NCBI GenBank assembly: GCA_023055505.1
Contig: JALIRH010000035.1
Coordinates: forward strand, 3,218,382-3,282,381
From: Callipepla californica brunnescens
Lineage: Eukaryota > Chordata > Aves > Galliformes > Odontophoridae
DNA: 64,000 nucleotides
Direction of reading: 5' to 3'
Of the stretch, positions 11,140 to 23,084 are shown one piece after another (the first letter of the stretch is position 1; each line of letters opens with the position of its first letter). A model generated the notes under the pieces. The model searched no databases, had not been told where the DNA came from, and saw only the letters and a program-made list of their open reading frames with translations. A program made the position numbers and the translations under genes.

Positions 11140-12830
11140 TAGACAGGGAAGGTCAGGCTCTGACCTCGCTTCCACGGGCGTAGGGCTGGAGTAACCACCG
11201 AAGTTCGGGCTCTGCACCCCTGTGTCTGCCGCCAGCGTGAAGTCACTCGGTGGGCATCTATCACCACAAGTGTAAAAGGAGAGCTTTGCATGCACAAAGC
11301 GCTGCGAGATAAGCCCACAGCCTCAAAAAGCAAAGAAATGAGCCAGGCCTGATCCTGACGCTGCATCAGTATTCAGCGGTGGTTGCAGTGGGACAGTTCA
11401 GTCCTTACACTGGAGTAAGGAAAATCAGGATTAGGCACCATCTGTCTCAAAGAGCCAACGAGCAGAATTGCTCTACATATTTGAATCCTCCTCCCCGTAT
11501 CTTTAATCTCTTACTCACTCCAGGTTTTCCATTCAGCTCCGGTGACAAAAGATTTCACAAAACGACAGTCCAGATTGAGAGAAGAGAAATGACAACCTCT
11601 GACAAAAGAGATACCAAACTTTTATCGGCGATAAGTGCTCCTTGCACGCAGACACTGGTCTGCAGTGGTAAATATGAGGCAGATGTCGAATGGAAATTAA
11701 ACATTGTGCTCTCAGGGTGGCCTCGGCCGCGTTCAGAGCTTGATTTAAAACAAGGCCAGAGTTCTTTCATCATTTCTTCAAAAAGTTTCAGTTCTAAAGA
11801 TATTCCAAACAGACACATACTTGACCTAGAACTTGGCAATGCAGGACAACGTGTGCACGTGAAAAGACGGATGCCGGGAATGAAAGGCAAAGCAGGTTGT
11901 CTGCCAGATGAACTACGAGAATTCCTCCATCACATCGCCGCTATCTCAGCGTGCCGAGGGTTAAACGTGAATTCAGGTGAAATATCTTTTTTCCCTTTTC
12001 TTTCAGAGTAAATTCGCGGCGGTCGTTAATCACTTGGGAGACGCAGACAGCTCGCTGTGCTGGAACACCACCCAACAGGAGCACAACTGTTCGGCACTTG
12101 GAGCAGGATTTCTCCGCGAGCTGCTTTACCACTCCAACCGCATTTACACCCATGAAAGCATTCTGCCTGTTATTATTAGGCATGGCAAAATAGCACCAGA
12201 CAGTTGCAACGACTTAGATATCCAGACTCTAGAAAGACAGATTCGAACGGTCTGCGGTGTTTTCTTTTTGTGATTCCCGATGGCAGAACGGGTCTGTCAG
12301 AATAACGTTAACGACAGACTTCTACAAATGAAAACCCACGACTGCTGAACGTTTCGTTAGGAGAATAAGCGTGAATGTGAGGCTTGAAAAGATGCTCGTA
12401 TTTACAGAAGCAGTGAGCAGCACAAACTAAATAGCATTTACTTCCCTGCTACTTCGTTAGATTTCCGAGACAATAAAATACCCGAAGTGAAACGACTGGA
12501 GGGCTTTACCATTTGAATATGGAAATGTGTTTGCACTCTTCTCAGATGCCGTATTTTAGAAATAAGTTCCCCCTCCACCCAAACAATTTCACGTCAAACA
12601 GAGTAAAACAAGAAAGTTGTGAGGCCGTGACTCTGTCACCTCCCCAAAGTTTGGGAGGCTGCAGAAGCCGGCCTGCTCCCGCACGGCGATCAGACACAAA
12701 CCCAAATGGTCAGTAACGTCCTCGGTGCATTTCTCCCCCCGTGAAAGGACGAAATCGTGACCGGATTTTACTTTTAGATGACCTGACAAACCAGCACTCT
12801 CTGGCACGAGCAGGGCACTCATTTCCCCTC
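11140..12830. promoter_or_regulatory. CpG-retaining conserved-looking noncoding block
   Basis: CpG dinucleotides are frequent in sequence that is otherwise AT-rich (for example ATAACGTTAACGACAG near 12302, GAACGTTTCGTTAGG near 12347, ACTTCGTTAGATTTCCGAGA near 12451). CpG normally decays in methylated DNA, so persistence suggests an unmethylated region or purifying selection. A strong 3' splice-site-like sequence, CTTTTTTCCCTTTTCTTTCAG, ends at 12006. The frame 11379-12011 is open for 210 codons but starts with GTG; its first in-frame ATG is at 11589. I recognise no protein in it. Confidence 0.35.
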
Positions 12831-13022
12831 CATTTCCCAGTACAAGATTTAATCATCTGAAACACAAACCTCCTCCTGCACTGAGATATTTTCGAACCAA
12901 ACCAAGTTGCAAGCAGTCTCTCTGGCCTTTTTAAAAATCATTTTCAATCGCTTTAAAACACAAAATAGAGATGGATGGATGAACGGATGGACAGCCAGAG
13001 AAATGCTTTCAGTCATGCTTCT

Positions 13023-13037
13023 CCCCCCCACCCCCCC
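13023..13037 (-). other. C-rich run, minus-strand G-quadruplex potential
   Basis: Two runs of seven C are separated by one A. The complementary strand could fold as a G-quadruplex if each long run is split. It lies about 1.7 kb before the CpG island block. Confidence 0.4.
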
Positions 13038-13561
13038 ACAAAACCCTTACAATTGAAAAGCATCGGTATCCAAATAGCAACAGGAAATTTTTACCTTGTG
13101 GCTAAATAGCTCACTGTTCACTTTGCAGCTGCCTCTATATTTTTGCTGGGGCAAAACACCAACACAAAAGTCTGCCCTAAGAAACCAAGCTTTTTGACAC
13201 AAGGGCAGCGACAAAACGCAACGCTACAAAGAATTTTTACCCCCGTCCCGCCGTTATAATTCCTAATTTTGTGGGATGCATTGCTGGGCTGTTTATCATA
13301 ACAGTGTGCAATAAAAAGGACGAGTAACTCTTGCAATTTTCTCCCTACTCCTCCCCTTGACAGAGGCCACTGATAGGGAAAGAGGCTCGGAAAAGCAGAG
13401 CGGTGAAAGGCTAAGAAACAATAGGCAACCATGGCTTTGACAATGCAGCCCTGAACCCTTCTTGCTCCCGCTGTGACACTTGCATTCAAGAGCAAGGGCG
13501 GCTGCCATCATAAGAATGGACAATGGCATGAGGAATACAAGGGAGAGGGGGGATAGGAAAG

Positions 13562-13577
13562 AAAAAAAAAAAAAAAA
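13562..13577. repeat. Poly(A) run
   Basis: A homopolymer of 16 A inside a purine-rich stretch from about 13540 to 13590. There is no recognisable retroposed gene beside it. Confidence 0.9.
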
Positions 13578-13772
13578 GAAGGAAATCAGATGAATTCGGA
13601 GCTAAGATGGCAGAGCTCTCACCTTTTCCGCTTTTTTTCGAGTAATCTGGATGGAGACGTCCCGCAGAGAAGAGATAAAAAGGGTGTGCTGAACTGTTGG
13701 ATGGCTCTGAAGACTTCTGCATTTGCAAACGCATTTTAGAACTATTTGTAGGGGTATATATGCTGCATGCCA

Positions 13773-13819
13773 TCTCTCTGTCTCTGTCTCTCTCTCTCTC
13801 TCTGTGTCTCTCTCTCTTC
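13773..13819. repeat. (TC)n microsatellite, interrupted
   Basis: A dinucleotide TC array is interrupted by a few G substitutions (CTCTG, TCTGTG). It is likely polymorphic in length and has no gene function I can see. Confidence 0.95.
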
Positions 13820-15143
13820 TGTTTTATGTCCTGCTATCTCCATCACACACCTCTAATAGTATGAAGACTTTCTGCCCGTGTAAGTAAGTGTGAGTGTGTG
13901 TTCCTTAATGTTTGAATCAAGACACACGTCTGCATGCATTTCTAATCTGAGGAGCCTATAGCAGTTACTACAACTATCAATTAGTCAGCAATAGCTCGAG
14001 ATCCCCATGTGTGTGGGTGAACAAAGGTGAGAAACACATGCAAATAGTACTACAGCACCTGGGTCACGTACAGTAACTTAGCTAGCAACAAATAATTGCA
14101 TCTATTTCTGCCTTTTTGATGCTTCTTGCTCATTGTTATGTAAAGTTACAGGTTATTAATGTGAACAGTAGCACAATTAGACATGGCATTGTATATTTTC
14201 ATTTGAACAACACAGTAAAAGGAAATTAAGCTTAACTAGATGGAAATAAATGGTGACTTAAAGGCTTTAAACGAAAAGATTCTCTGATCTGCAGCAGTGC
14301 TTCCATTTTTTGATCAATTGTTCTTGAGTTAAAGATGCAAATGAAGTAGATGTATTCGGACATTTCATATATATTAGATAAGAAACTGATTATTCCGGAG
14401 GAGACAGAGAGGACGCCAAATTTCCTGAAGTTAAGTCCATAAAAAGGGTACACTCAATCTGTTACTATCTTTTTTAATTAAGCGACTGTTACTTTTAAGA
14501 ACATTTAAAGGGTGTTTGCTGCGATGTTTCAGACTTAAGCCAAACAATTAAGAAGAAAGATACGGTACCTTTGACTGTCTCCTTCTTCTTAACCTCAAAA
14601 AAAAAGAAAAATAAAAAGAAAAAACAAAAAGAGCGTTACCCTTAAAAGCGGTCAGAGGTAAAACCGGACTTTAAAAAAGGAAAAAAAGAAAAGCAAATGG
14701 AAGGAAACGGAAAAGAGATCAAACAGAGAAGCTCCACGATCCAGCAGCACCCTGACTGCAGCACGAGACGAGGCAGAGCGCGGCTGCTATCCGTGAGCAG
14801 GCAGCACTTCAGAGGTGGCAATGGATTCTGTGGACAACGTTATTTACACAGATTTGATAAGAGCGACAACGGCTCCGACCCGTAATTTAATTTGCAGAAA
14901 TTATATCCCGCGTGGCGAGGCGCGGGGAAGTCTGAAAATTAAGCGGTGTGAGAGGGATGGTTTGGTGCTGAGCAGGACGCGCTTCTGGGCTGCGGGAGGC
15001 ACTGCCTGACCCTCTGCCGGGAGCTGGCTTCCTACTCCTACCAGCTTTCCTTGGGAGGCTCGTTAGTGACACCAAAGGAGAAAGCCTTCTTCCCACTGTT
15101 GGGCTCTGAGAACCTGCCAAGTTTATTTAGCTTTAGGAACAAC

Positions 15144-15192
15144 AAAAAAAAAAAAAAAAAAAAAAGAAAAAAGAAATAAAAAGAAAGAAATC
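15144..15192. repeat. A-rich tract with poly(A) run
   Basis: Twenty-two consecutive A (15144-15165) are followed by an AAAAAG/AAATAAA-type tract. It interrupts the CpG-rich block. It could be a simple-sequence expansion; no retroposed body is recognisable upstream. Confidence 0.9.
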
Positions 15193-15548
15193 TTCCCGAT
15201 TAAAACAACAGAAATACCTCCTTAAGGAAATCACTGCCCAGCTCCCCTCACCTAGCACACTGTTAAGCATACAGCAGGTGCTCGCGGAGAAGCAACGCCG
15301 TGCTCCGTCCGTGCAGAACTCGGCTCTGAAGGCAGCGGCACTGAGCCGTGCAGCCCCGCATCCCACCCGCACTGCCGGGGACTGCGGGCGCTATGGAGAC
15401 GGCGCATCCCCAACGTGCCACGCAGCGCCCACGGAGCGGTGCTGAGCTCCGGGCGGGAGCGTCGCAAGAACTACAAAATAATCGCGCCCTTCGCCGAACA
15501 ATGAGACCTTAAAATATACGTGCAGGGGTATTAGATGCAGAACAGGCA

Positions 15549-15585
15549 GGGGGGAGGGGTGGGGGGTTGGGGAGGGGGGGGGGGG
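15549..15585 (+). other. G-quadruplex motif in CpG island
   Basis: Five G runs (15549-15554, 15556-15559, 15561-15566, 15569-15572, 15574-15585) are separated by one- or two-base loops. This satisfies the usual four-run G-quadruplex rule with very short loops, which favours stable folding. It lies about 50 bp beyond the CpG island core, where such motifs are often associated with promoter activity. Confidence 0.75.
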
Positions 15586-16745
15586 TGAGGCGGTGAGAAC
15601 AATATTTCCCATCGAGGCGTTTTATTTTTGCGGCGCTGAAAAGGCTCTTTCTCACTTGAATGCGAATTGCTGTGTTCCTGGGCCGGGCCGGTGCCTGCTA
15701 ATGCGCGGTGCAGGTGGAAGGGAGAGTTAGTTTGGGAGCTCGGAAGGAAACTGACCGCTTGGTACTTATGTGGGGGTGAAATATAGTTGAGTGGGATAAC
15801 AAAGGTCACGGGACGGCTGTGTGCTCACGGGACAGCTCCTGCTCTGTGTGCAGAGCTCTCCGGCCGCGCTCCTCCAACCCAGCGTGCCACGATCCGACCG
15901 TTTTAGAAAGAAATCAGTCGAGCAGACAGCACAAATGGGACGTAATGTAATCAAACGCTCTCCTTCATCTAATCTGTCTGCTCTGTAACCTCGTCATCCC
16001 GCCAGCGACCACGGAGCCACGCCACGGATTCGGGTCTCCTATGGCATTTCGCTGCTTTATTCCCCAACAAGGCTCCAAGTTGAGTGGCTGCTTTGCATTC
16101 CAAACTCTGTGTCAACTTTCTGAAGCGGCACCGCGTGCAAAGCGGACCGACCCGCACCTTCCTGCCACGTTTTAATGGATGCACTTCACAACACTGCGCA
16201 GTGCCAATTCTTAAAACCCAACAAAGACCCGCAGGGATTTGACAACAACAGAACGGCCCAGGAGCGGCCGCAAAGAGATGGGGAGCACGAAGGTGTCTGT
16301 AAGATCTGCCTTCAGACGTGGCTGAAGAGGTGACACCAATACGTTCTGATGCTTTCTACAGTGCAGGATGATTTCCACTAAGCCGGGCTTCAAAAAGCAT
16401 CCACTTGGGTTTTCCCCAAAGAAAAAGACACCTCGCCTCATTTTCCAGAGCAAGCAGGATTCTCCCATTAAGGACGAATGGTTCTGCGAGGTAAATGACA
16501 GCAGCTGGAAAAACAAACAAGCCCTCCCCTCCAAACAAATGTATCTGAATGCAATAAAAATGTTGACAACGGTTACGCGATTAAAGCAGTTGTTTTTTCA
16601 TTTGGGGCCTTACCACTGGAATAATTTAAAATTAAGTGAGGAGCATCAGCCCCGTGGGTTCTGCAGCACAGATTTAATTTGTAGAAATAGTGGTGTATTT
16701 TTTATTTTTTTTAAACGTAGCTATTTTCAACATCGTGAGATAAAG

Positions 16746-16774
16746 CTCTCTCTCTCTCTCTTTTTTTTTTTTTT
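16746..16774. repeat. (CT)n followed by poly(T)
   Basis: An array of CT dinucleotides runs into about 14 T. It is a simple repeat with a pyrimidine-only plus strand. Confidence 0.95.
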
Positions 16775-16864
16775 CTAATTTTATTTTAAGAATAGACCCC
16801 ATTTAGGATTTCACGTTGTAAATCTCCCTATGTCTGAATGCTGTTACAAGGTTTGACAATGAAA

Positions 16865-17085
16865 GAATAATTCATGTCAGACAAAAAGAGCCCTTCAATC
16901 AGCTTCATGCAGCTTTTCTCCTGCAGGGCTATGCCAAAACGAATGTGGAATCCTGAACTGAACCATCCATCACATTTCCCGAGTCTTTCAATTAATGACA
17001 CTGCAATCAGATCGATGGCGTGTAATAAGAAAAGAGCTTTGCATTTCTATACCTATTAATTCGCTGAGTAACTCCAGTGGTAAAA
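16865..17085. promoter_or_regulatory. Possible conserved noncoding element
   Basis: This non-repetitive stretch contains ATTAATGA at 16991-16998 and ATCGAT at 17011-17016, with CpGs kept in AT-rich context. It lies at the edge of the CpG island block, so it could be a proximal enhancer. The evidence is composition and motifs only. Confidence 0.28.
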
Positions 17086-17089
17086 CGTG

Positions 17090-20000
17090 ACCAGAAAGGG
17101 AAAAGAAAAGAAAATTTCATCCTCCTAGCAAGATTTTGGGGGATGTTTAAGCCATTCTGTACAAGCCTCAATTCTACATTCCTGTCTCAGCCCAAGCCCT
17201 GAGCGCTCAAAGAAAAAAATCCCATTGGGTTGTTTTTTTTTTCAGCTAACAGCGGGCAGTCTCCTTCCCAGACAGGTATTTCTCATTCTGCTGCTGCTAA
17301 GCACACGCAGCACAGAGGAAGGGGCTCTGGCTGATACCAAGGAGCCCATTTTCCCCATTTCCCCCCTGGCCAGCAGAGCTCTGTGTGAGCCAAGCCGTGC
17401 CAGCCACGCAGGCCAGGACTGCAGACCCCTTCTCCAGCACGAAGGCAGCAATTAGCAACCAAACTTCCAACTCACAGAGCATGCCAAGGATGGAGCTACA
17501 CCACGCGGTGATTAACCTCCAACAAAATGAGGTGGGGGAGAGCCGGGCAGGGGGTGAGGGCAGCCGGGACACAGGAGGCCAGCAGCAGCCACGGGATGGG
17601 ATGGGAGCCACCTCACGTCGGGGAGCTGCCACGAGATGTGGGTCGATGACAGAAACGATGGAGGCTGCACAGAGCTGCCGAGCGCCTTTCAGTCCCCTCG
17701 CGGCACATGCCGTGGGTATTGTCTGCGGGAGCTGAACGCTGTACAGGAAAGAAAACTGCAATTAACCAGAACGTTGTGTTTGTTAAAGGGATGGCACTTG
17801 GAATTGTCGTTGTGTTAAAGACAGCTTTGCGGCCTTGAAATGCCCAAGTCACAAAATACCCTCTCTTTGAATATGATGCAGCAGCACATTTCGTATAAAG
17901 CTCCCGGTTCCCTCTCCCTGGGCGACAATGGGTCCAAAAGAGCTTCACCAACAGGCACCTGGGCAGGAGATGAAGGACACCAGGGTGCAGCAAAGATAGG
18001 ATGCCTCTTGCCCACACAACAATCCCCTGGTGGGATGGGAAATGGGACATGAGCTGCCCAACAACCTTAACCCCTTCCTCTGGATCAGATGGAGCTCGGA
18101 TCGCCAGCGCTGATGCTTATTACAGCAGCACTGGCTTTGCCTCAAAGGAAAGAAGCTGCAGCTGTAATAGGAGATAGACCCGGGTCAGCATCTACAGAAA
18201 GATGTTCTTTGGGGAGCAATAGGCTTTCAGTGAGGTTGTGGATTTTGGAAGTCTTCAGAAAAGGAAAAGAAATCCTCACATGAGAAAATGAGAAATGGAA
18301 CCACACTAAACAACGGAGGCTTTTAAGGTTCACTTCACCAATCCCTCCCAACATCGAAGCGCGCTTTGAAAGGATCACTTCTGGCTCTCCCTCTTGGCAT
18401 CCCACACAGACACAATCTCAGCAATTTCAAATCTCAGCAGCACCTCCCCACGAGCTCTCAGCCACGGGCCTGCAAGGACACAGCCACACTGCAGAGTGGG
18501 TGTGCACAGCCAGGGGACCCACCAGCACCGTGGCAGGAGGATGCTGCCCATGAGATGGGCAGCAAAATAACTCCAGCTAGAGTGCAGCAGTCAGGGAACA
18601 ATCAATAAATAAATCCGTGCAGAAGCAAAGGCTGCTCACTGCGAATAAAATGTGAGAGGTGAATGCAGGCTAAAGAATAAAGCATCACGGCAGGGAGACC
18701 TGCGAGAGAGAAAGGCAGCTTCGGTTAGGAAGCAAGATGCTCAGTGCCACTATGCCTTCTCCCCTCCCCACAGAGCACAAATCACGGGTGTCTGTGGACC
18801 CTGGCACGTTTCAGCAGAGCTGACTGCAGAGCATGCCCGCAGCAACACGCAGGAGCCCGGGAGGGCTGCGGGAGCTGAGGGATCTCTGACATTACTCCAA
18901 CATCTCACAGGGGATATGTGACCATAGAGATTTACAGCTCCGCACCGTGTCCAGTTGCAAAGTATGTGCTCTGCGGCTCCCCAGCGTACAAATGCTGCTG
19001 GCAGGTCAGGGATGGAGGAGGAAGGGGTGCTGCCTCCATCCATTCTTCCAGCCCTGGCTGCCTTCCAGCAACATGCAGCGCTTCAGAGGACGCAGGCAGG
19101 CTTGCTTTACATCTGCCTCCCTCCTCCGTAGCTGCAGACAGACTTATGCAGCGATACTTCATTTCTCTTTTCTTTTTTAAATGAGTTTGCACACAGCCTT
19201 CAGAAGGTATTCTCTGGGTTCTTTCCCTCATCTCTCGGAGAAGAGCTCTGGGAGAGACTGCTGTAAGTGAATTTGATGAAGAGATGGCTTCTCTAATTGT
19301 TTGTCTTGCTCAGCAGTTGGGGCAGAGGCAGCATCTGGCCTTGTGGTAACGCATCTGTCTGCAAAAGCTTTGGGGCCTCTGCTAGCTCCCATCAACAGAA
19401 AAGCCAGAAAACCTCTGCCTGCAGCACAGACGGGTGTGGAAAAATGCACTGGGATGGTCCAAGTCAGCAGCAAAGCCTTGGGAAGCAGGCTCATCTCATC
19501 TGCTGGGATGCATTTCGGACAGTTGAGCTGCAGGAACACAGAGCTGCAGCTAGCGGGGTCCTGGGTTCAACCCCTACTGATCATAACATTGAAATCATGT
19601 CATTATTCAATTTGCTTCCTTCTGCTGAAACAGTAACTAAACAGACACCTCCACAGTGCTCCTGGTGCTCTAGCACATGATTAATACTACAATTAAATTT
19701 CAGCATTAAAACAATCAATTCAGCAGCTAGTCAGCCACCACCTACAAAAACAGCTCCCTTCTGTCTCCTCCCCACCCTGGGATCCCTTCACCGTCTCCAA
19801 AGCCCCCATCCAACCACAGCATCACTCCCCTCCATAGAAATAAAGGTGGTACTTTTTGGTGCCTCATCTATTTGACCAAACAGAAATTGCTATTCTAATC
19901 CAGAAGAGCAATTTCTGAGTTTGCAGTAGAACCAACCCAGGCCTCAGCTGTTCAGTAGCAGAACTCTGTCACGTTTGACTTGCAATGCCCAGGTTAGATC

Positions 20001-22010
20001 TGAGTGCCCATCTAAGGCTCAGGATGTTGAGACATCTCTCAGCACCCTTAAACTTCCAGGACAGAAGATTATAACCCATGCAGGTTACATTCAAGACCAG
20101 CTCTGTCTAGCAATAGACAAGTAATAGCTATGTTGTCAGGGCAGGGATTTTCCAAAGGGAGTAGAAATGTATACTGGGACAATTCTACATTTTCTGCACA
20201 CCTAAATGTGCCAGAGAGGCCCAGGGACTTTTTGAAAGGGCAGTAGTTGCTGCTGGAATGAAAAAAGATTGAGGAGCACAGGGTTAGGAATCAGACAGAT
20301 CCCTGCAGGGTGGGGTGGGGGTGATCCCAGCTTCACATTCCTCATGGTGCTGCAGAATTAAAAAGAGCACTTCAGTTTCGTCCTGGGCTCTCTCCCCCAT
20401 CTGATCTCATCTTCAGATAAAACAATGGAATCACATATACAAATATTGGCACTCAGCACTCAGCCTTGTTTTTCACTGCGAGCCCAAAGGGCACGCGGCA
20501 GTGAAACTGCAAGTTCTTCTGAGCATGTCTAATCAGCTCTGCCTGCCAGATTTTCAATCTCTGGTGACCGGTTCTGTTCCCAATTTATACAAAAATGCAG
20601 CTCCTAGTATGCGTGGTGCTCTGAGGACAAACCCCGCTCCTGGGGCCCATCTGAAACAGGAGAAGAACACACACAGAGGGAGTAGGCCCAGAAAGGAGCT
20701 CGTCATCGTCCTCCTGATCTCCCTGCTGGGATCTCTGCTCTCAGCACGGGGCTTGGCAACCACGGCTCTCCGACCCGTGAACTTTTCTGCTGCTCCTCCT
20801 GGAGCACAGTGCTGGGATGCTGCACAGGAGGAGCAAGGCTGAGCCGCAGCACAGCTCCCAGCTGCTGCCAGGGGAACTCGGAGGCTGCTTCGTGGAGGAG
20901 AGTGAGAAGGGCCCCATACACCCAGATGGGATGCTCTGACACCCAGGCAGGAGATATCAGCCCTCGTTCCCTCATCAGGGCTGTATCCTCAGTCTTTCAT
21001 TTAACATTAATACTTCACTGGTGCCAATTCCCTTCTAAAGAAGGACGAGACCTCTCTGTTATCATTTCTTTTCTGTTCCGTTTTTCCAACTAAACAGCAT
21101 TATCCGTTTAGGACTGACACTACCAATGTAAGCTTTGACATCAAAAATCAGTTTGTGTAGTCCCCTTCGACAAAGAATTGAAAGAGCAACACCTCCAGCA
21201 GATAAATGACTTCTTCCTAAAGCAGCCAGCATCATGCTCAAGTCAGACATACCTTCCCCCATCTCTCATACCCTCCTCCAACATCTCAGGAGTGGAAGTT
21301 TTTGAGGAAGACCTTACGGACAACGTTGCATATGCTACTGAAGCAAATCCCATATTAATTTCAAGTGCCTAATAATTTCCTTGTACACTGCTTTGGTTTT
21401 CCCCTTGTTCTTCTGTCCTTATCACACTTGTATTCACACGTATATTTTGTCTAAACTGATACAGGGATAACTCCAAGAGGCCTAATTTTAAATAATATCC
21501 AGATACCAATAAAAAACAAATCAATTGACTTTTCTGTGGGCCGATAAATAAAGTCTCATTGACTCAACAGAGATCATCTGAAGTACTATCAGATTTATTG
21601 GGATATTTATGCCAATGCTTACTGAGCCCTAACTGCAAACACAGATGTATCACTGTTCTTGTAAGTCAGCTGCTGCATGCTTTGAAGGGACGTCACCTCT
21701 CCTCCCGGAGTACATCGGTCACATGTAAACTGTTGAACCTAGAGGAATAAAACTTTCCTCGTGGTCACAGTAGTTGCCCGACTGAAGACTTTATTACCCC
21801 TCTATTAGCCTGTAAAATTACAATTATTATTGAACTCAAAACTAACCACTTGTGTTAGCAGCAGAGTGCAACGGGCTGAGCATGCACTGTGTGTATGATT
21901 CATACCTTCAAAGGCAGAATGCAAGCATGATATACTGCTTTGGCTTGCTGCAGGATTTGTGTGAGTTTAAATACCTGTGTATTAGTGTTCAAGAGAAACA
22001 GATTTTGGAT
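17090..22010. other. Noncoding DNA, no recognised gene
   Basis: The segment 17250-19300 is GC-richer and open in several frames on both strands, typical of stop-poor noncoding avian DNA. A pyrimidine tract with a CAG acceptor at 17233-17245 and a possible donor at 17276 bracket 30 bp. From 19.7 to 22.0 kb the sequence is AT-richer with no recognised features. Confidence 0.5.
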
Positions 22011-22017
22011 TCCCTCT

Positions 22018-22090
22018 GAACTGTTCAGAGACCCAGGAGCTGGGCTCAGTGATCCTTATGGGTCCCTTCCAACTTCTATGGTTCTCTTTG
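22018..22090 (+). mobile_element. CR1 LINE 3'-terminal fragment
   Basis: The sequence GGGCTCAGTGATCCTTATGG followed by GTCCCTTCCAACTTCTATGG is a diverged CR1 3' end ('ggactcgatgatccttatgggtcccttccaact...tctatgat') in plus orientation. Only the terminal 60-70 bp are recognisable, in keeping with the 5' truncation usual for CR1. Confidence 0.7.
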
Positions 22091-22099
22091 GTCTGAGAC

Positions 22100-23035
22100 G
22101 GATTTATTCAAACTATATATTCTAATGCAAATTTGATTAAACTAAAATCTTCTAAGTGCTTCAGAAAAGATGACCCTGCAGAACAAACACAGTGAGTCTG
22201 AACTCTTTGATTTACCTTAAGCCTTTACGAGAAGCCCAGGGGCCAACAGCACTAGGGGAGGTGGATGCAATGCCACCGCCCAGTTCCTGGATGCTTGAAG
22301 CAATCACTAAACTTGGACATCGGGTCACAGCATGGTTTTCCAAGTGTTAAATCTGGTGTCTTTAAACAATTCACTTCCAGAATGCATGATGAGACGATGG
22401 GAACACAGGGCTTGCACCAGTTCTTGTGGTACCACGGAGCTCACTCAGCCCCAAAGGAAACACCAGGAGAGCCCCTGCAAACCAAGGCCAGCCCGCTGCA
22501 AGCAGGCGTGGTTCCACGCACAGCACTGAGCTCTCAGCCCATTTTTCTGATGGAAAGCGTGGCACAATGGAGCCTACAGAACTGGAAAAAAAACACCATA
22601 TACAAACACTGATCGGAGACTTAGGTTTCTAAACCGTATTGAGGTTGCAAAAACAAATTGACATCGACATATGGAGAAAGTCTGAAGTTGCAGCAAACAT
22701 TCGCATGTGTGAGAAACTTTGGCGTGTAAGAGTCCCCACTAAATTCAAATACACAATGCACAAGATTAAAGTTATTCAGGGGCATTGGTGTTTGCAAGAT
22801 CAGACCCTGAGATGGCTCTGTGTGGTAACAGTTACTTTAGGTTTAATCTGTTATTGCATTAATATCTATAAAGAGCATATATAAATACAAATCAGATGGC
22901 AGCTGCAGTCTTACCAAGGGAAAACAAAAAGATTGGGGGGGCAGGGAAATGAGAATTTCCGTGATGCCTTTCAAAAGCCATGTATTTTAGGATTATCATC
23001 CTGCTCAAATTGCAGCTATTTTTTTTTCCTCCACA
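22100..23035. other. Noncoding DNA, no recognised gene
   Basis: The plus-strand frame 22639-22884 ends in a hydrophobic stretch (LCVVTVTLGLICYCINIY) but has no recognised family, and its start codon is not ATG. I see no other feature. Confidence 0.5.
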
Positions 23036-23041
23036 CATAAT

Positions 23042-23080
<39 letters not shown>
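23042..23080. repeat. Compound (AC)n(TA)n microsatellite
   Basis: About thirteen AC units are followed directly by about six TA units. AC-TA compound arrays are common in vertebrates and usually length-polymorphic. Alternating purine-pyrimidine sequence of this kind can adopt Z-DNA in the AC part and unwind in the TA part. Confidence 0.97.
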
Positions 23081-23084
23081 AGAC

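Larger units (their letters stand above)
14740..16290. promoter_or_regulatory. CpG island block, probable promoter-type region
   Basis: CpG density is clearly above the rest of the window, in sub-blocks at about 14740-14960, 15280-15500, 15620-15900 and 15990-16290. The core 15280-15500 holds about 30 CpGs by hand count, close to or above the number expected from its base composition, which is unusual for vertebrate bulk DNA. Such islands usually mark transcription starts of housekeeping or developmental genes or long noncoding RNAs. No TATA box or recognisable first exon is evident, so direction and product are unknown. Confidence 0.6.

Noticed and set aside
11379..12011. 210-codon plus-strand frame
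   Set aside because: It begins with GTG; the first ATG is at 11589, leaving about 140 codons. The peptide shows no recognised domain, and the region reads more like CpG-retaining noncoding DNA.
19540..19580. tRNA-like B box (GGGTTCAACCCC near 19563)
   Set aside because: No A box at the right distance and the T-stem does not pair fully, so it is neither a tRNA gene nor a clear tRNA-derived SINE.
22639..22884. Small frame ending in a hydrophobic segment, possible membrane peptide
   Set aside because: Its start codon is not ATG, there is no Kozak or splice context, and hydrophobic runs are common in AT-rich noncoding translation.
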